In this document: positions 52,447 to 64,000 of the stretch, piece by piece | Numbering within the stretch: position 1 is the stretch's first letter | How the letters are laid out: each line of letters opens with the position of its first letter | DNA from: Auanema rhodensis | Taxonomy: Eukaryota; Nematoda; Chromadorea; Rhabditida; Rhabditidae | Direction of reading: 5' to 3' | NCBI GenBank assembly: GCA_964057225.1 | Contig: OZ059900.1 | Coordinates: 5,342,501-5,406,500 of the forward strand | Length of the DNA stretch: 64,000 nucleotides | Made by a program: the position numbers and the translations under genes | Notes under the pieces: generated by a model | What the model was told of the DNA's origin: nothing | Database searches by the model: none | The model's input: only the letters and a program-made list of their open reading frames with translations

Positions 52447-55400
52447 AACAGTTAACTATACCACCTAAGTATCCGAAGAAAGTGATCTTGATTTGTAACT
52501 CGGTGCCCGTTAAAGATAGAAGAATACTGTACATTTTAATGAATTCTCCATGGTCATATTAGTCTAAAAACACTAACTTAATGGGTTTGATGCATGGTAA
52601 CCAAGACTTCCAATTTTATGTGAACAGTTAACTATACCACCTAAGTATCTAAAGAAAGTGATCTTGATTTGTAACTCGGTGCCCGTTAAAGGTAGAAGAA
52701 TACTGTACATTTTAATGAATTCTCCATGGTCATATTAGTCTAAAAACACTAACTTAATGGGTTTGATGCATGGTAACCAAGACTTCCAATTTTATGTGAA
52801 CAGTTAACTATACCACCTAAGTATCTAAAGAAAGTGATCTTGATTTGTAACTCGGTGCCCGTTAAAGATAGGAGAATACTGTACATTTTAATGAATTCTC
52901 CATGGTCATATTAGTCTAAAAACACTAACTTAATGGGTTTGATGCATGGTAACCAAGACTTCCAATTTTATGTGAACAGTTAACTATACCACCTAAGTAT
53001 CCGAAGAAAGTGATCTTGATTTGTAACTCGGTGCCCGTTAAAGATAGAAGAATACTGTACATTTTAATGAATTCTCCATGGTCATATTAGTCTAAAAACA
53101 CTAACTTAATGGGTTTGATGCATGGTAACCAAGACTTCCAATTTTATGTGAACAGTTAACTATACCACCTAAGTATCTAAAGAAAGTGATCTTGATTTGT
53201 AACTCGGTGCCCGTTAAAGATAGAAGAATACTGTACATTTTAATGAATTCTCCATGGTCATATTAGTCTAAAAACACTATCTTATTGTGTTTGATGCATG
53301 GTAGCCAGGACTTCCAATTTTATGTGAACAGTTAACTATACCACCTAAGTATCTAAAGAAAGTGATCTTGATTTGTAACTCGGTGCCCGTTAAAGATAGA
53401 AGAATACTGTACATTTTAATGAATTTTCCATGGCCATATTAGTCTAAAAACACTATCTTATTGTGTTTGATGCATGGTAGCCAGGACTACCAATTTTATG
53501 TGAACAGTTAACTATACCACCTAAGTATCTAAAGAAAGTGATCTTGATTTGTAACTCGGTGCCCGTTAAAGATAGAAGAATACTGTACATTTTAATGAAT
53601 TTTCCATGGCCATATTAGTCTAAAAACACTATCTTATTGTGTTTGATGCATGGTAGCCAGGACTTCCAATTTTATGTGAACAGTTAACTATACCACCTAA
53701 GTATCCGAAGAAAGTGATCTTGATTTGTAACTCGGTGCCCGTTAATGATAGAAGAATACTGTACATTTTAATGAATTCTCCATGGTCATATTAGTCTAAA
53801 AACACTAACTTAATGGGTTTGATGCATGGTAACCAAGACTTCCAATTTTATGTGAACAGTTAACTATACCACCTAAGTATCCGAAGAAAGTGATCTTGAT
53901 TTGTAACTCGGTGCCCGTTAAAGATAGAAGAATACTGTACATTTTAATGAATTCTCCATGGTCATATTAGTCTAAAAACACTAACTTAATGGGTTTGATG
54001 CATGGTAACCAAGACTTCCAATTTTATGTGAACAGTTAACTATACCACCTAAGTATCTAAAGAAAGTGATCTTGATTTGTAACTCGGTGCCCGTTAAAGG
54101 TAGAAGAATACTGTACATTTTAATGAATTCTCCATGGTCATATTAGTCTAAAAACACTAACTTAATGGGTTTGATGCATGGTAACCAAGACTTCCAATTT
54201 TATGTGAACAGTTAACTATACCACCTAAGTATCTAAAGAAAGTGATCTTGATTTGTAACTCGGTGCCCGTTAAAGATAGAAGAATACTGTACATTTTAAT
54301 GAATTCTCCATGGTCATATTAGTCTAAAAACACTAACTTAATGGGTTTGATGCATGGTAACCAAGACTTCCAATTTTATGTGAACAGTTAACTATACCAC
54401 CTAAGTATCCGAAGAAAGTGATCTTGATTTGTAACTCGGTGCCCGTTAAAGATAGAAGAATACTGTACATTTTAATGAATTCTCCATGGTCATATTAGTC
54501 TAAAAACACTAACTTAATGGGTTTGATGCATGGTAACCAAGACTTCCAATTTTATGTGAACAGTTAACTATACCACCTAAGTATCTAAAGAAAGTGATCT
54601 TGATTTGTAACTCGGTGCCCGCTAAAGATAGAAGAATACTGTACATTTTAATGAATTCTCCATGGTCATATTAGTCTAAAAACACTATCTTATTGTGTTT
54701 GATGCATGGTAGCCAGGACTTCCAATTTTATGTGAACAGTTAACTATACCACCTAAGTATCTAAAGAAAGTGATCTTGATTTGTAACTCGGTGCCCGTTA
54801 AAGATAGAAGAATACTGTACATTTTAATGAATTTTCCATGGCCATATTAGTCTGAAAACACTATCTTATTGTGTTTGATGCATGGTAGCCAGGACTTCCA
54901 ATTTTATGTGAACAGTTAACTATACCACCTAAGTATCTAAAGAAAGTGATCTTGATTTGTAACTCGGTGCCCGTTAAAGATAGAAGAATACTGTACATTT
55001 TAATGAATTTTCCATGGCCATATTAGTCTAAAAACACTATCTTATTGTGTTTGATGCATGGTAGCCAGGACTTCCAATTTTATGTGAACAGTTAACTATA
55101 CCACCTAAGTATCCGAAGAAAGTGATCTTGATTTGTAACTCGGTGCCCGTTAATGATAGAAGAATACTGTACATTTTAATGAATTCTCCATGGTCATATT
55201 AGTCTAAAAACACTAACTTAATGGGTTTGATGCATGGTAACCAAGACTTCCAATTTTATGTGAACAGTTAACTATACCACCTAAGTATCCGAAGAAAGTG
55301 ATCTTGATTTGTAACTCGGTGCCCGTTAAAGATAGAAGAATACTGTACATTTTAATGAATTCTCCATGGTCATATTAGTCTAAAAACACTAACTTAATGG

Positions 55401-56494
55401 GTTTGATGCATGGTAACCAAGACTTCCAATTTTATGTGAACAGTTAACTATACCACCTAAGTATCTAAAGAAAGTGATCTTGATTTGTAACTCGGTGCCC
55501 GTTAAAGGTAGAAGAATACTGTACATTTTAATGAATTCTCCATGGTCATATTAGTCTAAAAACACTAACTTAATGGGTTTGATGCATGGTAACCAAGACT
55601 TCCAATTTTATGTGAACAGTTAACTATACCACCTAAGTATCTAAAGAAAGTGATCTTGATTTGTAACTCGGTGCCCGTTAAAGATAGAAGAATACTGTAC
55701 ATTTTAATGAATTCTCCATGGTCATATTAGTCTAAAAACACTAACTTAATGGGTTTGATGCATGGTAACCAAGACTTCCAATTTTATGTGAACAGTTAAC
55801 TATACCACCTAAGTATCCGAAGAAAGTGATCTTGATTTGTAACTCGGTGCCCGTTAAAGATAGAAGAATACTGTACATTTTAATGAATTCTCCATGGTCA
55901 TATTAGTCTAAAAACACTAACTTAATGGGTTTGATGCATGGTAACCAAGACTTCCAATTTTATGTGAACAGTTAACTATACCACCTAAGTATCTAAAGAA
56001 AGTGATCTTGATTTGTAACTCGGTGCCCGCTAAAGATAGAAGAATACTGTACATTTTAATGAATTCTCCATGGTCATATTAGTCTAAAAACACTATCTTA
56101 TTGTGTTTGATGCATGGTAGCCAGGACTTCCAATTTTATGTGAACAGTTAACTATACCACCTAAGTATCTAAAGAAAGTGATCTTGATTTGTAACTCGGT
56201 GCCCGTTAAAGATAGAAGAATACTGTACATTTTAATGAATTTTCCATGGCCATATTAGTCTAAAAACACTATCTTATTGTGTTTGATGCATGGTAGCCAG
56301 GACTTCCAATTTTATGTGAACAGTTAACTATACCACCTAAGTATCTAAAGAAAGTGATCTTGATTTGTAACTCGGTGCCCGTTAAAGATAGAAGAATACT
56401 GTACATTTTAATGAATTTTCCATGGCCATATTAGTCTAAAAACACTATCTTATTGTGTTTGATGCATGGTAGCCAGGACTTCCAATTTTATGTG
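52447..56494. repeat. 8-mer higher-order repeat (1408 bp) in unit B
   Basis: Counterpart of 37840-41887. m64 C at 54622 and 56030 lies 1408 bp apart and each is 14607 bp from its unit A partner. m163 A at 53489, m68 T at 53746 and m120 G near 54854 are also retained. The 8-mer therefore formed before the 83-monomer duplication. Confidence 0.87.
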
Positions 56495-58782
56495 AACAGT
56501 TAACTATACCACCTAAGTATCCGAAGAAAGTGATCTTGATTTGTAACTCGGTGCCCGTTAAAGATAGAAGAATACTGTACATTTTAATGAATTTTCCATG
56601 GCCATATTAGTCTAAAAACACTATTTTATTGTGTTTGATGCATGGCAGCCAGGACTTCCAATTTTATGTGAACAGTTAACTATACCACCTAAGTATCTAA
56701 AGAAAGTGATCTTGATTTGTAACTCGGTGCCCGTTAAAGATAGAAGAATACTGTACATTTTAATGAATTCTCCATGGTCATATTAGTCTAAAAACACTAT
56801 CTTATTGTGTTTGATGCATGGTAGCCAGGACTTCCAATTTTATGTGAACAGTTAACTATACCACCTGAGTATCCGAAGAAAGTGATCTTGATTTGTAACT
56901 CGGTGCCCGTTAAAGATAGAAGAATACTGTACATTTTAATGAATTTTCCATGGCCATATTAGTCTAAAAACACTATCTTATTGTGTTTGATGCATGGTAG
57001 CCAGGACTTCCAATTTTATGTGAACAGTTAACTATACCACCTAAGTATCCGAAGAAAGTGATCTTGATTTGTAACTCGGTGCCCGTTAAAGATAGAAGAA
57101 TACTGTACATTTTAATGAATTTTCCATGGCCATATTAGTCTAAAAACACTATCTTATTGTGTTTGATGCATGGTAGCCAGGACTTCCAATTTTATGTGAA
57201 CAGTTAACTATACCACCTAAGTATCCGAAGAAAGTGATCTTGATTTGTAACTCGGTGCCCGTTAAAGATAGAAGAATACTGTACATTTTAATGAATTTTC
57301 CATGGCCATATTAGTCTAAAAACACTATCTTATTGTGTTTGATGCATGGTAGCCAGGACTTCCAATTTTATGTGAACAGTTAACTATACCACCTAAGTAT
57401 CCGAAGAAAGTGATCTTGATTTGTAACTCGGTGCCCGTTAAAGATAGAAGAATACTGTACATTTTAATGAATTTTCCATGGCCATATTAGTCTAAAAACA
57501 CTATCTTATTGTGTTTGATGCATGGTAGCCAGGACTTCCAATTTTATGTGAACAGTTAACTATACCACCTAAGTATCCGAAGAAAGTGATCTTGATTTGT
57601 AACTCGGTGCCCGTTAAAGATAGAAGAATACTGTACATTTTAATGAATTTTCCATGGCCATATTAGTCTAAAAACACTATCTTATTGTGTTTGATGCATG
57701 GTAGCCAGGACTTCCAATTTTATGTGAACAGTTAACTATACCACCTAAGTATCTAAAGAAAGTGATCTTGATTTGTAACTCGGTGCCCGTTAAAGATAGA
57801 AGAATACTGTACATTTTAATGAATTCTCCATGGTCATATTAGTCTAAAAACACTATCTTATTGTGTTTGATGCATGGTAGCCAGGACTTCCAATTTTATG
57901 TGAACAGTTAACTATACCACCTAAGTATCCGAAGAAAGTGATCTTGATTTGTAACTCGGTGCCCGTTAAAGATAGAAGAATACTGTACATTTTAATGAAT
58001 TTTCCATGGCCATATTAGTCTAAAAACACTATTTTATTGTGTTTGATGCATGGCAGCCAGGACTTCCAATTTTATGTGAACAGTTAACTATACCACCTAA
58101 GTATCTAAAGAAAGTGATCTTGATTTGTAACTCGGTGCCCGTTAAAGATAGAAGAATACTGTACATTTTAATGAATTCTCCATGGTCATATTAGTCTAAA
58201 AACACTATCTTATTGTGTTTGATGCATGGTAGCCAGGACTTCCAATTTTATGTGAACAGTTAACTATACCACCTAAGTATCTAAAGAAAGTGATCTTGAT
58301 TTGTAACTCGGTGCCCGTTAAAGATAGAAGAATACTGTACATTTTAATGAATTTTCCATGGCCATATTAGTCTAAAAACACTATCTTATTGTGTTTGATG
58401 CATGGTAGCCAGGACTTCCAATTTTATGTGAACAGTTAACTATACCACCTAAGTATCCGAAGAAAGTGATCTTGATTTGTAACTCGGTGCCCGTTAAAGA
58501 TAGAAGAATACTGTACATTTTAATGAATTTTCCATGGCCATATTAGTCTAAAAACACTATCTTATTGTGTTTGATGCATGGTAGCCAGGACTTCCAATTT
58601 TATGTGAACAGTTAACTATACCACCTAAGTATCCGAAGAAAGTGATCTTGATTTGTAACTCGGTGCCCGTTAAAGATAGAAGAATACTGTACATTTTAAT
58701 GAATTTTCCATGGCCATATTAGTCTAAAAACACTATCTTATTGTGTTTGATGCATGGTAGCCAGGACTTCCAATTTTATGTG

Positions 58783-59134
58783 AACAGTTAACTATACCAC
58801 CTAAGTATCCGAAGAAAGTGATCTTGATTTGTAACTCGGTGCCCGTTAAAGATAGAAGAATACTGTACATTTTAATGAATTTTCCATGGCCATATTAGTC
58901 TAAAAACACTATCTTATTGTGTTTGATGCATGGTAGCCAGGACTTCCAATTTTATGTGAACAGTTAACTATACCACCTAAGTATCTAAAGAAAGTGATCT
59001 TGATTTGTAACTCGGTGCCCGTTAAAGATAGAAGAATACTGTACATTTTAATGAATTCTCCATGGTCATATTAGTCTAAAAACACTATCTTATTGTGTTT
59101 GATGCATGGTAGCCAGGACTTCCAATTTTATGTG
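58783..59134. repeat. Two transition monomers after unit B
   Basis: The monomer at 58783 (CG, m100 T, GC) and the one at 58959 (TA, m100 C, GT, T,T,T,G,G) repeat the order seen at 35728 and 35904, just before the A,A,G,A,A block of unit A. They connect unit B to the uniform terminal block. Confidence 0.75.
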
Positions 59135-59486
59135 AACAGTTAACTATACCACCTAAGTATCTAAAGAAAGTGATCTTGATTTGTAACTCGGTGCCCGTTA
59201 AAGATAGAAGAATACTGTACATTTTAATGAATTCTCCATGGTCATATTAGTCTAAAAACACTAACTTAATGGGTTTGATGCATGGTAACCAAGACTTCCA
59301 ATTTTATGTGAAGAGTTAACTATACCACCTAAGTATCTAAAGAAAGTGATCTTGATTTGTAACTCGGTGCCCGTTAAAGATAGAAGAATACTGTACATTT
59401 TAATGAATTCTCCATGGTCATATTAGTCTAAAAACACTAACTTAATGGGTTTGATGCATGGTAACCAAGACTTCCAATTTTATGTG

Positions 59487-59662
59487 AACAGTTAACTATA
59501 CCACCTAAGTATCTAAAGAAAGTGATCTTGATTTGTAACTCGGTGCCCGTTAAAGATAGAAGAATACTGTACATTTTAATGAATTCTCCATGGTCATATT
59601 AGTCTAAAAACACTAACTTAATGGGTTTGATGCATGGTAACCAAGACTTCCAATTTTATGTG
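59487..59662. repeat. Representative A,A,G,A,A-type monomer
   Basis: A clean example of the type dominating the right third: m3 C, m28-29 TA, CGG, m100 C, m107-108 GT, ACTAACTTAATGGG at m126-139 and GTAACCAAGAC at m151-161. It differs from the reference type by five linked substitutions within 29 bp. Confidence 0.88.
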
Positions 59663-62600
59663 AACAGTTAACTATACCACCTAAGTATCTAAAGAAAGTG
59701 ATCTTGATTTGTAACTCGGTGCCCGTTAAAGATAGAAGAATACTGTACATTTTAATGAATTCTCCATGGTCATATTAGTCTAAAAACACTAACTTAATGG
59801 GTTTGATGCATGGTAACCAAGACTTCCAATTTTATGTGAACAGTTAACTATACCACCTAAGTATCCGAAGAAAGTGATCTTGATTTGTAACTCGGTGCCC
59901 GTTAAAGATAGAAGAATACTGTACATTTTAATGAATTCTCCATGGTCATATTAGTCTAAAAACACTAACTTAATGGGTTTGATGCATGGTAACCAAGACT
60001 TCCAATTTTATGTGAACAGTTAACTATACCACCTAAGTATCTAAAGAAAGTGATCTTGATTTGTAACTCGGTGCCCGTTAAAGATAGAAGAATACTGTAC
60101 ATTTTAATGAATTCTCCATGGTCAAATTAGTCTAAAAACACTAACTTAATGGGTTTGATGCATGGTAACCAAGACTTCCAATTTTATGTGAACAGTTAAC
60201 TATACCACCTAAGTATCTAAAGAAAGTGATCTTGATTTGTAACTCGGTGCCCGTTAAAGATAGAAGAATACTGTACATTTTAATGAATTCTCCATGGTCA
60301 TATTAGTCTAAAAACACTAACTTAATGGGTTTGATGCATGGTAACCAAGACTTCCAATTTTATGTGAACAGTTAACTATACCACCTAAGTATCCGAAGAA
60401 AGTGATCTTGATTTGTAACTCGGTGCCCGTTAAAGATAGAAGAATACTGTACATTTTAATGAATTCTCCATGGTCATATTAGTCTAAAAACACTAACTTA
60501 ATGGGTTTGATGCATGGTAACCAAGACTTCCAATTTTATGTGAACAGTTAACTATACCACCTAAGTATCTAAAGAAAGTGATCTTGATTTGTAACTAGGT
60601 GCCCGTTAAAGATAGAAGAATACTGTACATTTTAATGAATTCTCCATGGTCATATTAGTCTAAAAACACTAACTTAATGGGTTTGATGCATGGTAACCAA
60701 GACTTCCAATTTTATGTGAACAGTTAACTATACCACCTAAGTATCTAAAGAAAGTGATCTTGATTTGTAACTCGGTGCCCGTTAAAGATAGAAGAATACT
60801 GTACATTTTAATGAATTCTCCATGGTCATATTAGTCTAAAAACACTAACTTAATGGGTTTGATGCATGGTAACCAAGACTTCCAATTTTATGTGAACAGT
60901 TAACTATACCACCTAAGTATCTAAAGAAAGTGATCTTGATTTGTAACTCGGTGCCCGTTAAAGATAGAAGAATACTGTACATTTTAATGAATTCTCCATG
61001 GTCATATTAGTCTAAAAACACTAACTTAATGGGTTTGATGCATGGTAACCAAGACTTCCAATTTTATGTGAACAGTTAACTATACCACCTAAGTATCCGA
61101 AGAAAGTGATCTTGATTTGTAACTCGGTGCCCGTTAAAGATAGAAGAATACTGTACATTTTAATGAATTCTCCATGGTCATATTAGTCTAAAAACACTAA
61201 CTTAATGGGTTTGATGCATGGTAACCAAGACTTCCAATTTTATGTGAAGAGTTAACTATACCACCTAAGTATCTAAAGAAAGTGATCTTGATTTGTAACT
61301 CGGTGCCCGTTAAAGATAGAAGAATACTGTACATTTTAATGAATTCTCCATGGTCATATTAGTCTAAAAACACTAACTTAATGGGTTTGATGCATGGTAA
61401 CCAAGACTTCCAATTTTATGTGAACAGTTAACTATACCACCTAAGTATCTAAAGAAAGTGATCTTGATTTGTAACTCGGTGCCCGTTAAAGATAGAAGAA
61501 TACTGTACATTTTAATGAATTCTCCATGGTCATATTAGTCTAAAAACACTAACTTAATGGGTTTGATGCATGGTAACCAAGACTTCCAATTTTATGTGAA
61601 CAGTTAACTATACCACCTAAGTATCTAAAGAAAGTGATCTTGATTTGTAACTCGGTGCCCGTTAAAGATAGAAGAATACTGTACATTTTAATGAATTCTC
61701 CATGGTCATATTAGTCTAAAAACACTAACTTAATGGGTTTGATGCATGGTAACCAAGACTTCCAATTTTATGTGAACAGTTAACTATACCACCTAAGTAT
61801 CTAAAGAAAGTGATCTTGATTTGTAACTCGGTGCCCGTTAAAGATAGAAGAATACTGTACATTTTAATGAATTCTCCATGGTCATATTAGTCTAAAAACA
61901 CTAACTTAATGGGTTTGATGCATGGTAACCAAGACTTCCAATTTTATGTGAACAGTTAACTATACCACCTAAGTATCCGAAGAAAGTGATCTTGATTTGT
62001 AACTCGGTGCCCGTTAAAGATAGAAGAATACTGTACATTTTAATGAATTCTCCATGGTCATATTAGTCTAAAAACACTAACTTAATGGGTTTGATGCATG
62101 GTAACCAAGACTTCCAATTTTATGTGAACAGTTAACTATACCACCTAAGTATCTAAAGAAAGTGATCTTGATTTGTAACTCGGTGCCCGTTAAAGATAGA
62201 AGAATACTGTACATTTTAATGAATTCTCCATGGTCATATTAGTCTAAAAACACTAACTTAATGGGTTTGATGCATGGTAACCAAGACTTCCAATTTTATG
62301 TGAACAGTTAACTATACCACCTAAGTATCCGAAGAAAGTGATCTTGATTTGTAACTCGGTGCCCGTTAAAGATAGAAGAATACTGTACATTTTAATGAAT
62401 TCTCCATGGTCATATTAGTCTAAAAACACTAACTTAATGGGTTTGATGCATGGTAACCAAGACTTCCAATTTTATGTGAACAGTTAACTATACCACCTAA
62501 GTATCTAAAGAAAGTGATCTTGATTTGTAACTCGGTGCCCGTTAAAGATAGAAGAATACTGTACATTTTAATGAATTCTCCATGGTCATATTAGTCTAAA

Positions 62601-63886
62601 AACACTAACTTAATGGGTTTGATGCATGGTAACCAAGACTTCCAATTTTATGTGAACAGTTAACTATACCACCTAAGTATCTAAAGAAAGTGATCTTGAT
62701 TTGTAACTCGGTGCCCGTTAAAGATAGAAGAATACTGTACATTTTAATGAATTCTCCATGGTCATATTAGTCTAAAAACACTAACTTAATGGGTTTGATG
62801 CATGGTAACCAAGACTTCCAATTTTATGTGAACAGTTAACTATACCACCTAAGTATCTAAAGAAAGTGATCTTGATTTGTAACTCGGTGCCCGTTAAAGA
62901 TAGAAGAATACTGTACATTTTAATGAATTCTCCATGGTCATATTAGTCTAAAAACACTAACTTAATGGGTTTGATGCATGGTAACCAAGACTTCCAATTT
63001 TATGTGAAGAGTTAACTATACCACCTAAGTATCTAAAGAAAGTGATCTTGATTTGTAACTCGGTGCCCGTTAAAGATAGAAGAACACTGTACATTTTAAT
63101 GAATTCTCCATGGTCATATTAGTCTAAAAACACTAACTTAATGGGTTTGATGCATGGTAACCAAGACTTCCAATTTTATGTGAACAGTTAACTATACCAC
63201 CTAAGTATCTAAAGAAAGTGATCTTGATTTGTAACTCGGTGCCCGTTAAAGATAGAAGAATACTGTACATTTTAATGAATTCTCCATGGTCATATTAGTC
63301 TAAAAACACTAACTTAATGGGTTTGATGCATGGTAACCAAGACTTCCAATTTTATGTGAACAGTTAACTATACCACCTAAGTATCTAAAGAAAGTGATCT
63401 TGATTTGTAACTCGGTGCCCGTTAAAGATAGAAGAATACTGTACATTTTAATGAATTCTCCATGGTCATATTAGTCTAAAAACACTAACTTAATGGGTTT
63501 GATGCATGGTAACCAAGACTTCCAATTTTATGTGAACAGTTAACTATACCACCTAAGTATCTAAAGAAAGTGATCTTGATTTGTAACTCGGTGCCCGTTA
63601 AAGATAGAAGAATACTGTACATTTTAATGAATTCTCCATGGTCATATTAGTCTAAAAACACTAACTTAATGGGTTTGATGCATGGTAACCAAGACTTCCA
63701 ATTTTATGTGAACAGTTAACTATACCACCTAAGTATCTAAAGAAAGTGATCTTGATTTGTAACTCGGTGCCCGTTAAAGATAGAAGAATACTGTACATTT
63801 TAATGAATTCTCCATGGTCATATTAGTCTAAAAACACTAACTTAATGGGTTTGATGCATGGTAACCAAGACTTCCAATTTTATGTG

Positions 63887-64000
63887 AACAGTTAACTATA
63901 CCACCTAAGTATCTAAAGAAAGTGATCTTGATTTGTAACTCGGTGCCCGTTAAAGATAGAAGAATACTGTACATTTTAATGAATTCTCCATGGTCATATT
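63887..64000. repeat. Partial monomer at the window edge
   Basis: The first 114 bases of a monomer (m1-m114, TA/CGG type) are cut by the end of the window. The array clearly continues beyond it. The left edge starts exactly at m1 by chance or by choice of window and shows no boundary either. Confidence 0.95.

Larger units (their letters stand above)
44880..58782. repeat. Unit B of the 83-monomer tandem duplication (79 monomers)
   Basis: Follows unit A without spacer and repeats it in order. From 44880 to 56846 the match to 30273-42239 is continuous at an offset of 14607 bp. Then 56847-58782 matches 42944-44879, the four-monomer segment being absent. Differences I noticed from unit A are G at 47702, which destroys a GTTAAC, and G at 49582; I did not check every base, but marker by marker the units look almost identical. 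After 58782 the sequence stops following unit A's successor. Confidence 0.92.
1..64000. repeat. 176-bp satellite DNA array, 363 monomers plus a partial
   Basis: The same 176-bp sequence follows itself head to tail across the whole window, always in one orientation, with no spacer, insertion or inversion seen. Each monomer opens with AACAGTTAACTATACC or AAGAGTTAACTATACC and closes with CCAATTTTATGTG. Starts at 1, 177, 353 and 529 give the period directly, and the last full-phase start is 63887. Only two monomers depart from 176 bp, each by one base. GC is about 34%. Stops occur in all three frames on both strands and the frame shifts at each monomer, so the array is non-coding. Monomer length close to one nucleosome plus linker, high homogeneity and multi-monomer higher-order repeats are typical of eukaryotic centromeric or pericentromeric satellites; that role is inferred, since no centromere protein data are visible. 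Species unknown. Confidence 0.98.
59135..64000. repeat. Uniform terminal block of A,A,G,A,A-type monomers
   Basis: 27 complete monomers and a partial one, all of the same type: CGG at m55-57, m76 G, m95 G, m100 C (GAATTC present), m107-108 GT and the A,A,G,A,A linked state. Only m28-29 (TA, or CG at 59839, 60367, 61071, 61951 and 62303) and m3 (G at 59311, 61247 and 63007) vary. Private changes are A at 60125, A at 60597 and C at 63085. The m3-G monomers are 11 and 10 monomers apart, a hint of a loose higher-order period. The opening order follows 35904-37840 of unit A with three CG monomers missing. Confidence 0.88.

Noticed and set aside
1-64000. Possible protein-coding tandem-repeat gene
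   Set aside because: Stops occur in every frame of both strands within about one monomer, and 176 bp is not a multiple of three, so no frame carries through. The longest stop-free run in the consensus is roughly 55 codons.
1-64000. CRISPR-like array
   Set aside because: There are no variable spacers between constant repeats; the entire 176 bp is repeated, and length and composition do not fit.
1-64000. Telomeric, rDNA or 5S tandem repeat
   Set aside because: No short telomere motif and no recognisable rRNA sequence is present in the monomer.

Overview
The whole window is one uninterrupted tandem satellite DNA array. A 176-bp monomer repeats head to tail from base 1 to base 64000: 363 complete monomers plus a 114-bp partial monomer at the right edge. 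I found no gene, RNA gene, transposon, CRISPR array or unique flanking sequence. Monomer coordinates are written m1-m176, with m1 at window base 1 (the first A of AACAGTTAAC). Monomers start at 176k+1 up to 34849, at 176k from 35024 to 49456, and at 176k-1 from 49631 on; the two shifts come from two single-base deletions.

The monomer is AT-rich (about 34% GC by hand count of the first-type consensus), poor in CpG and rich in TpG/CpA. It has stops in all frames on both strands. Because 176 is not a multiple of 3, every reading frame is also broken at each monomer step, so the consensus has no stop-free run above roughly 55 codons. A long, homogeneous, nucleosome-sized array of this kind points to centromeric or pericentromeric heterochromatin of a eukaryote. 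I cannot assign the lineage. From memory it is not human alpha satellite, the Arabidopsis 178-bp repeat or the Brassica 176-bp repeat.

Variation is confined to a small set of two- or three-state sites: m3 C/G; m9 A/G; m28-29 TA/CG/CA; m55-57 CGG/TGG/TGA; m70 A/T/G; m76 G/A; m81 C/T; m91 T/C; m95 G/A; m100 C/T; m107-108 GT/AT/GC; m117 T/A; and a linked group m130/135/138/154/158 (T,T,T,G,G or A,A,G,A,A). Combinations of these states define monomer types, and the order of types reveals a nested history of tandem duplications.

Layout: 1-2464 mixed AAC-type monomers. 2465-4576 AAG/CCGA/TTGA types with a weak 4-mer. 4577-7216 an 8-mer unit twice, with a third copy at 8801-10208. 10561-15488 a 14-mer unit twice. 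14081-20416 recurs at 22353-28688 (47-monomer shift, 8272 bp). 26929-28688 recurs at 29569-31328 (15-monomer shift). 31329 and 33265 start an 11-mer repeat also related to 20417. The largest event is an 83-monomer tandem duplication: unit A 30273-44879 and unit B 44880-58782, both carrying the same rare single-base deletion and many shared private substitutions. 59135-64000 is a very uniform tail of one type.

Nothing suggests a protein-coding system. What deserves attention is the readable record of unequal exchange and conversion at several nested scales, the near-perfect length constraint, and the CpG-decay signature in the variable sites.
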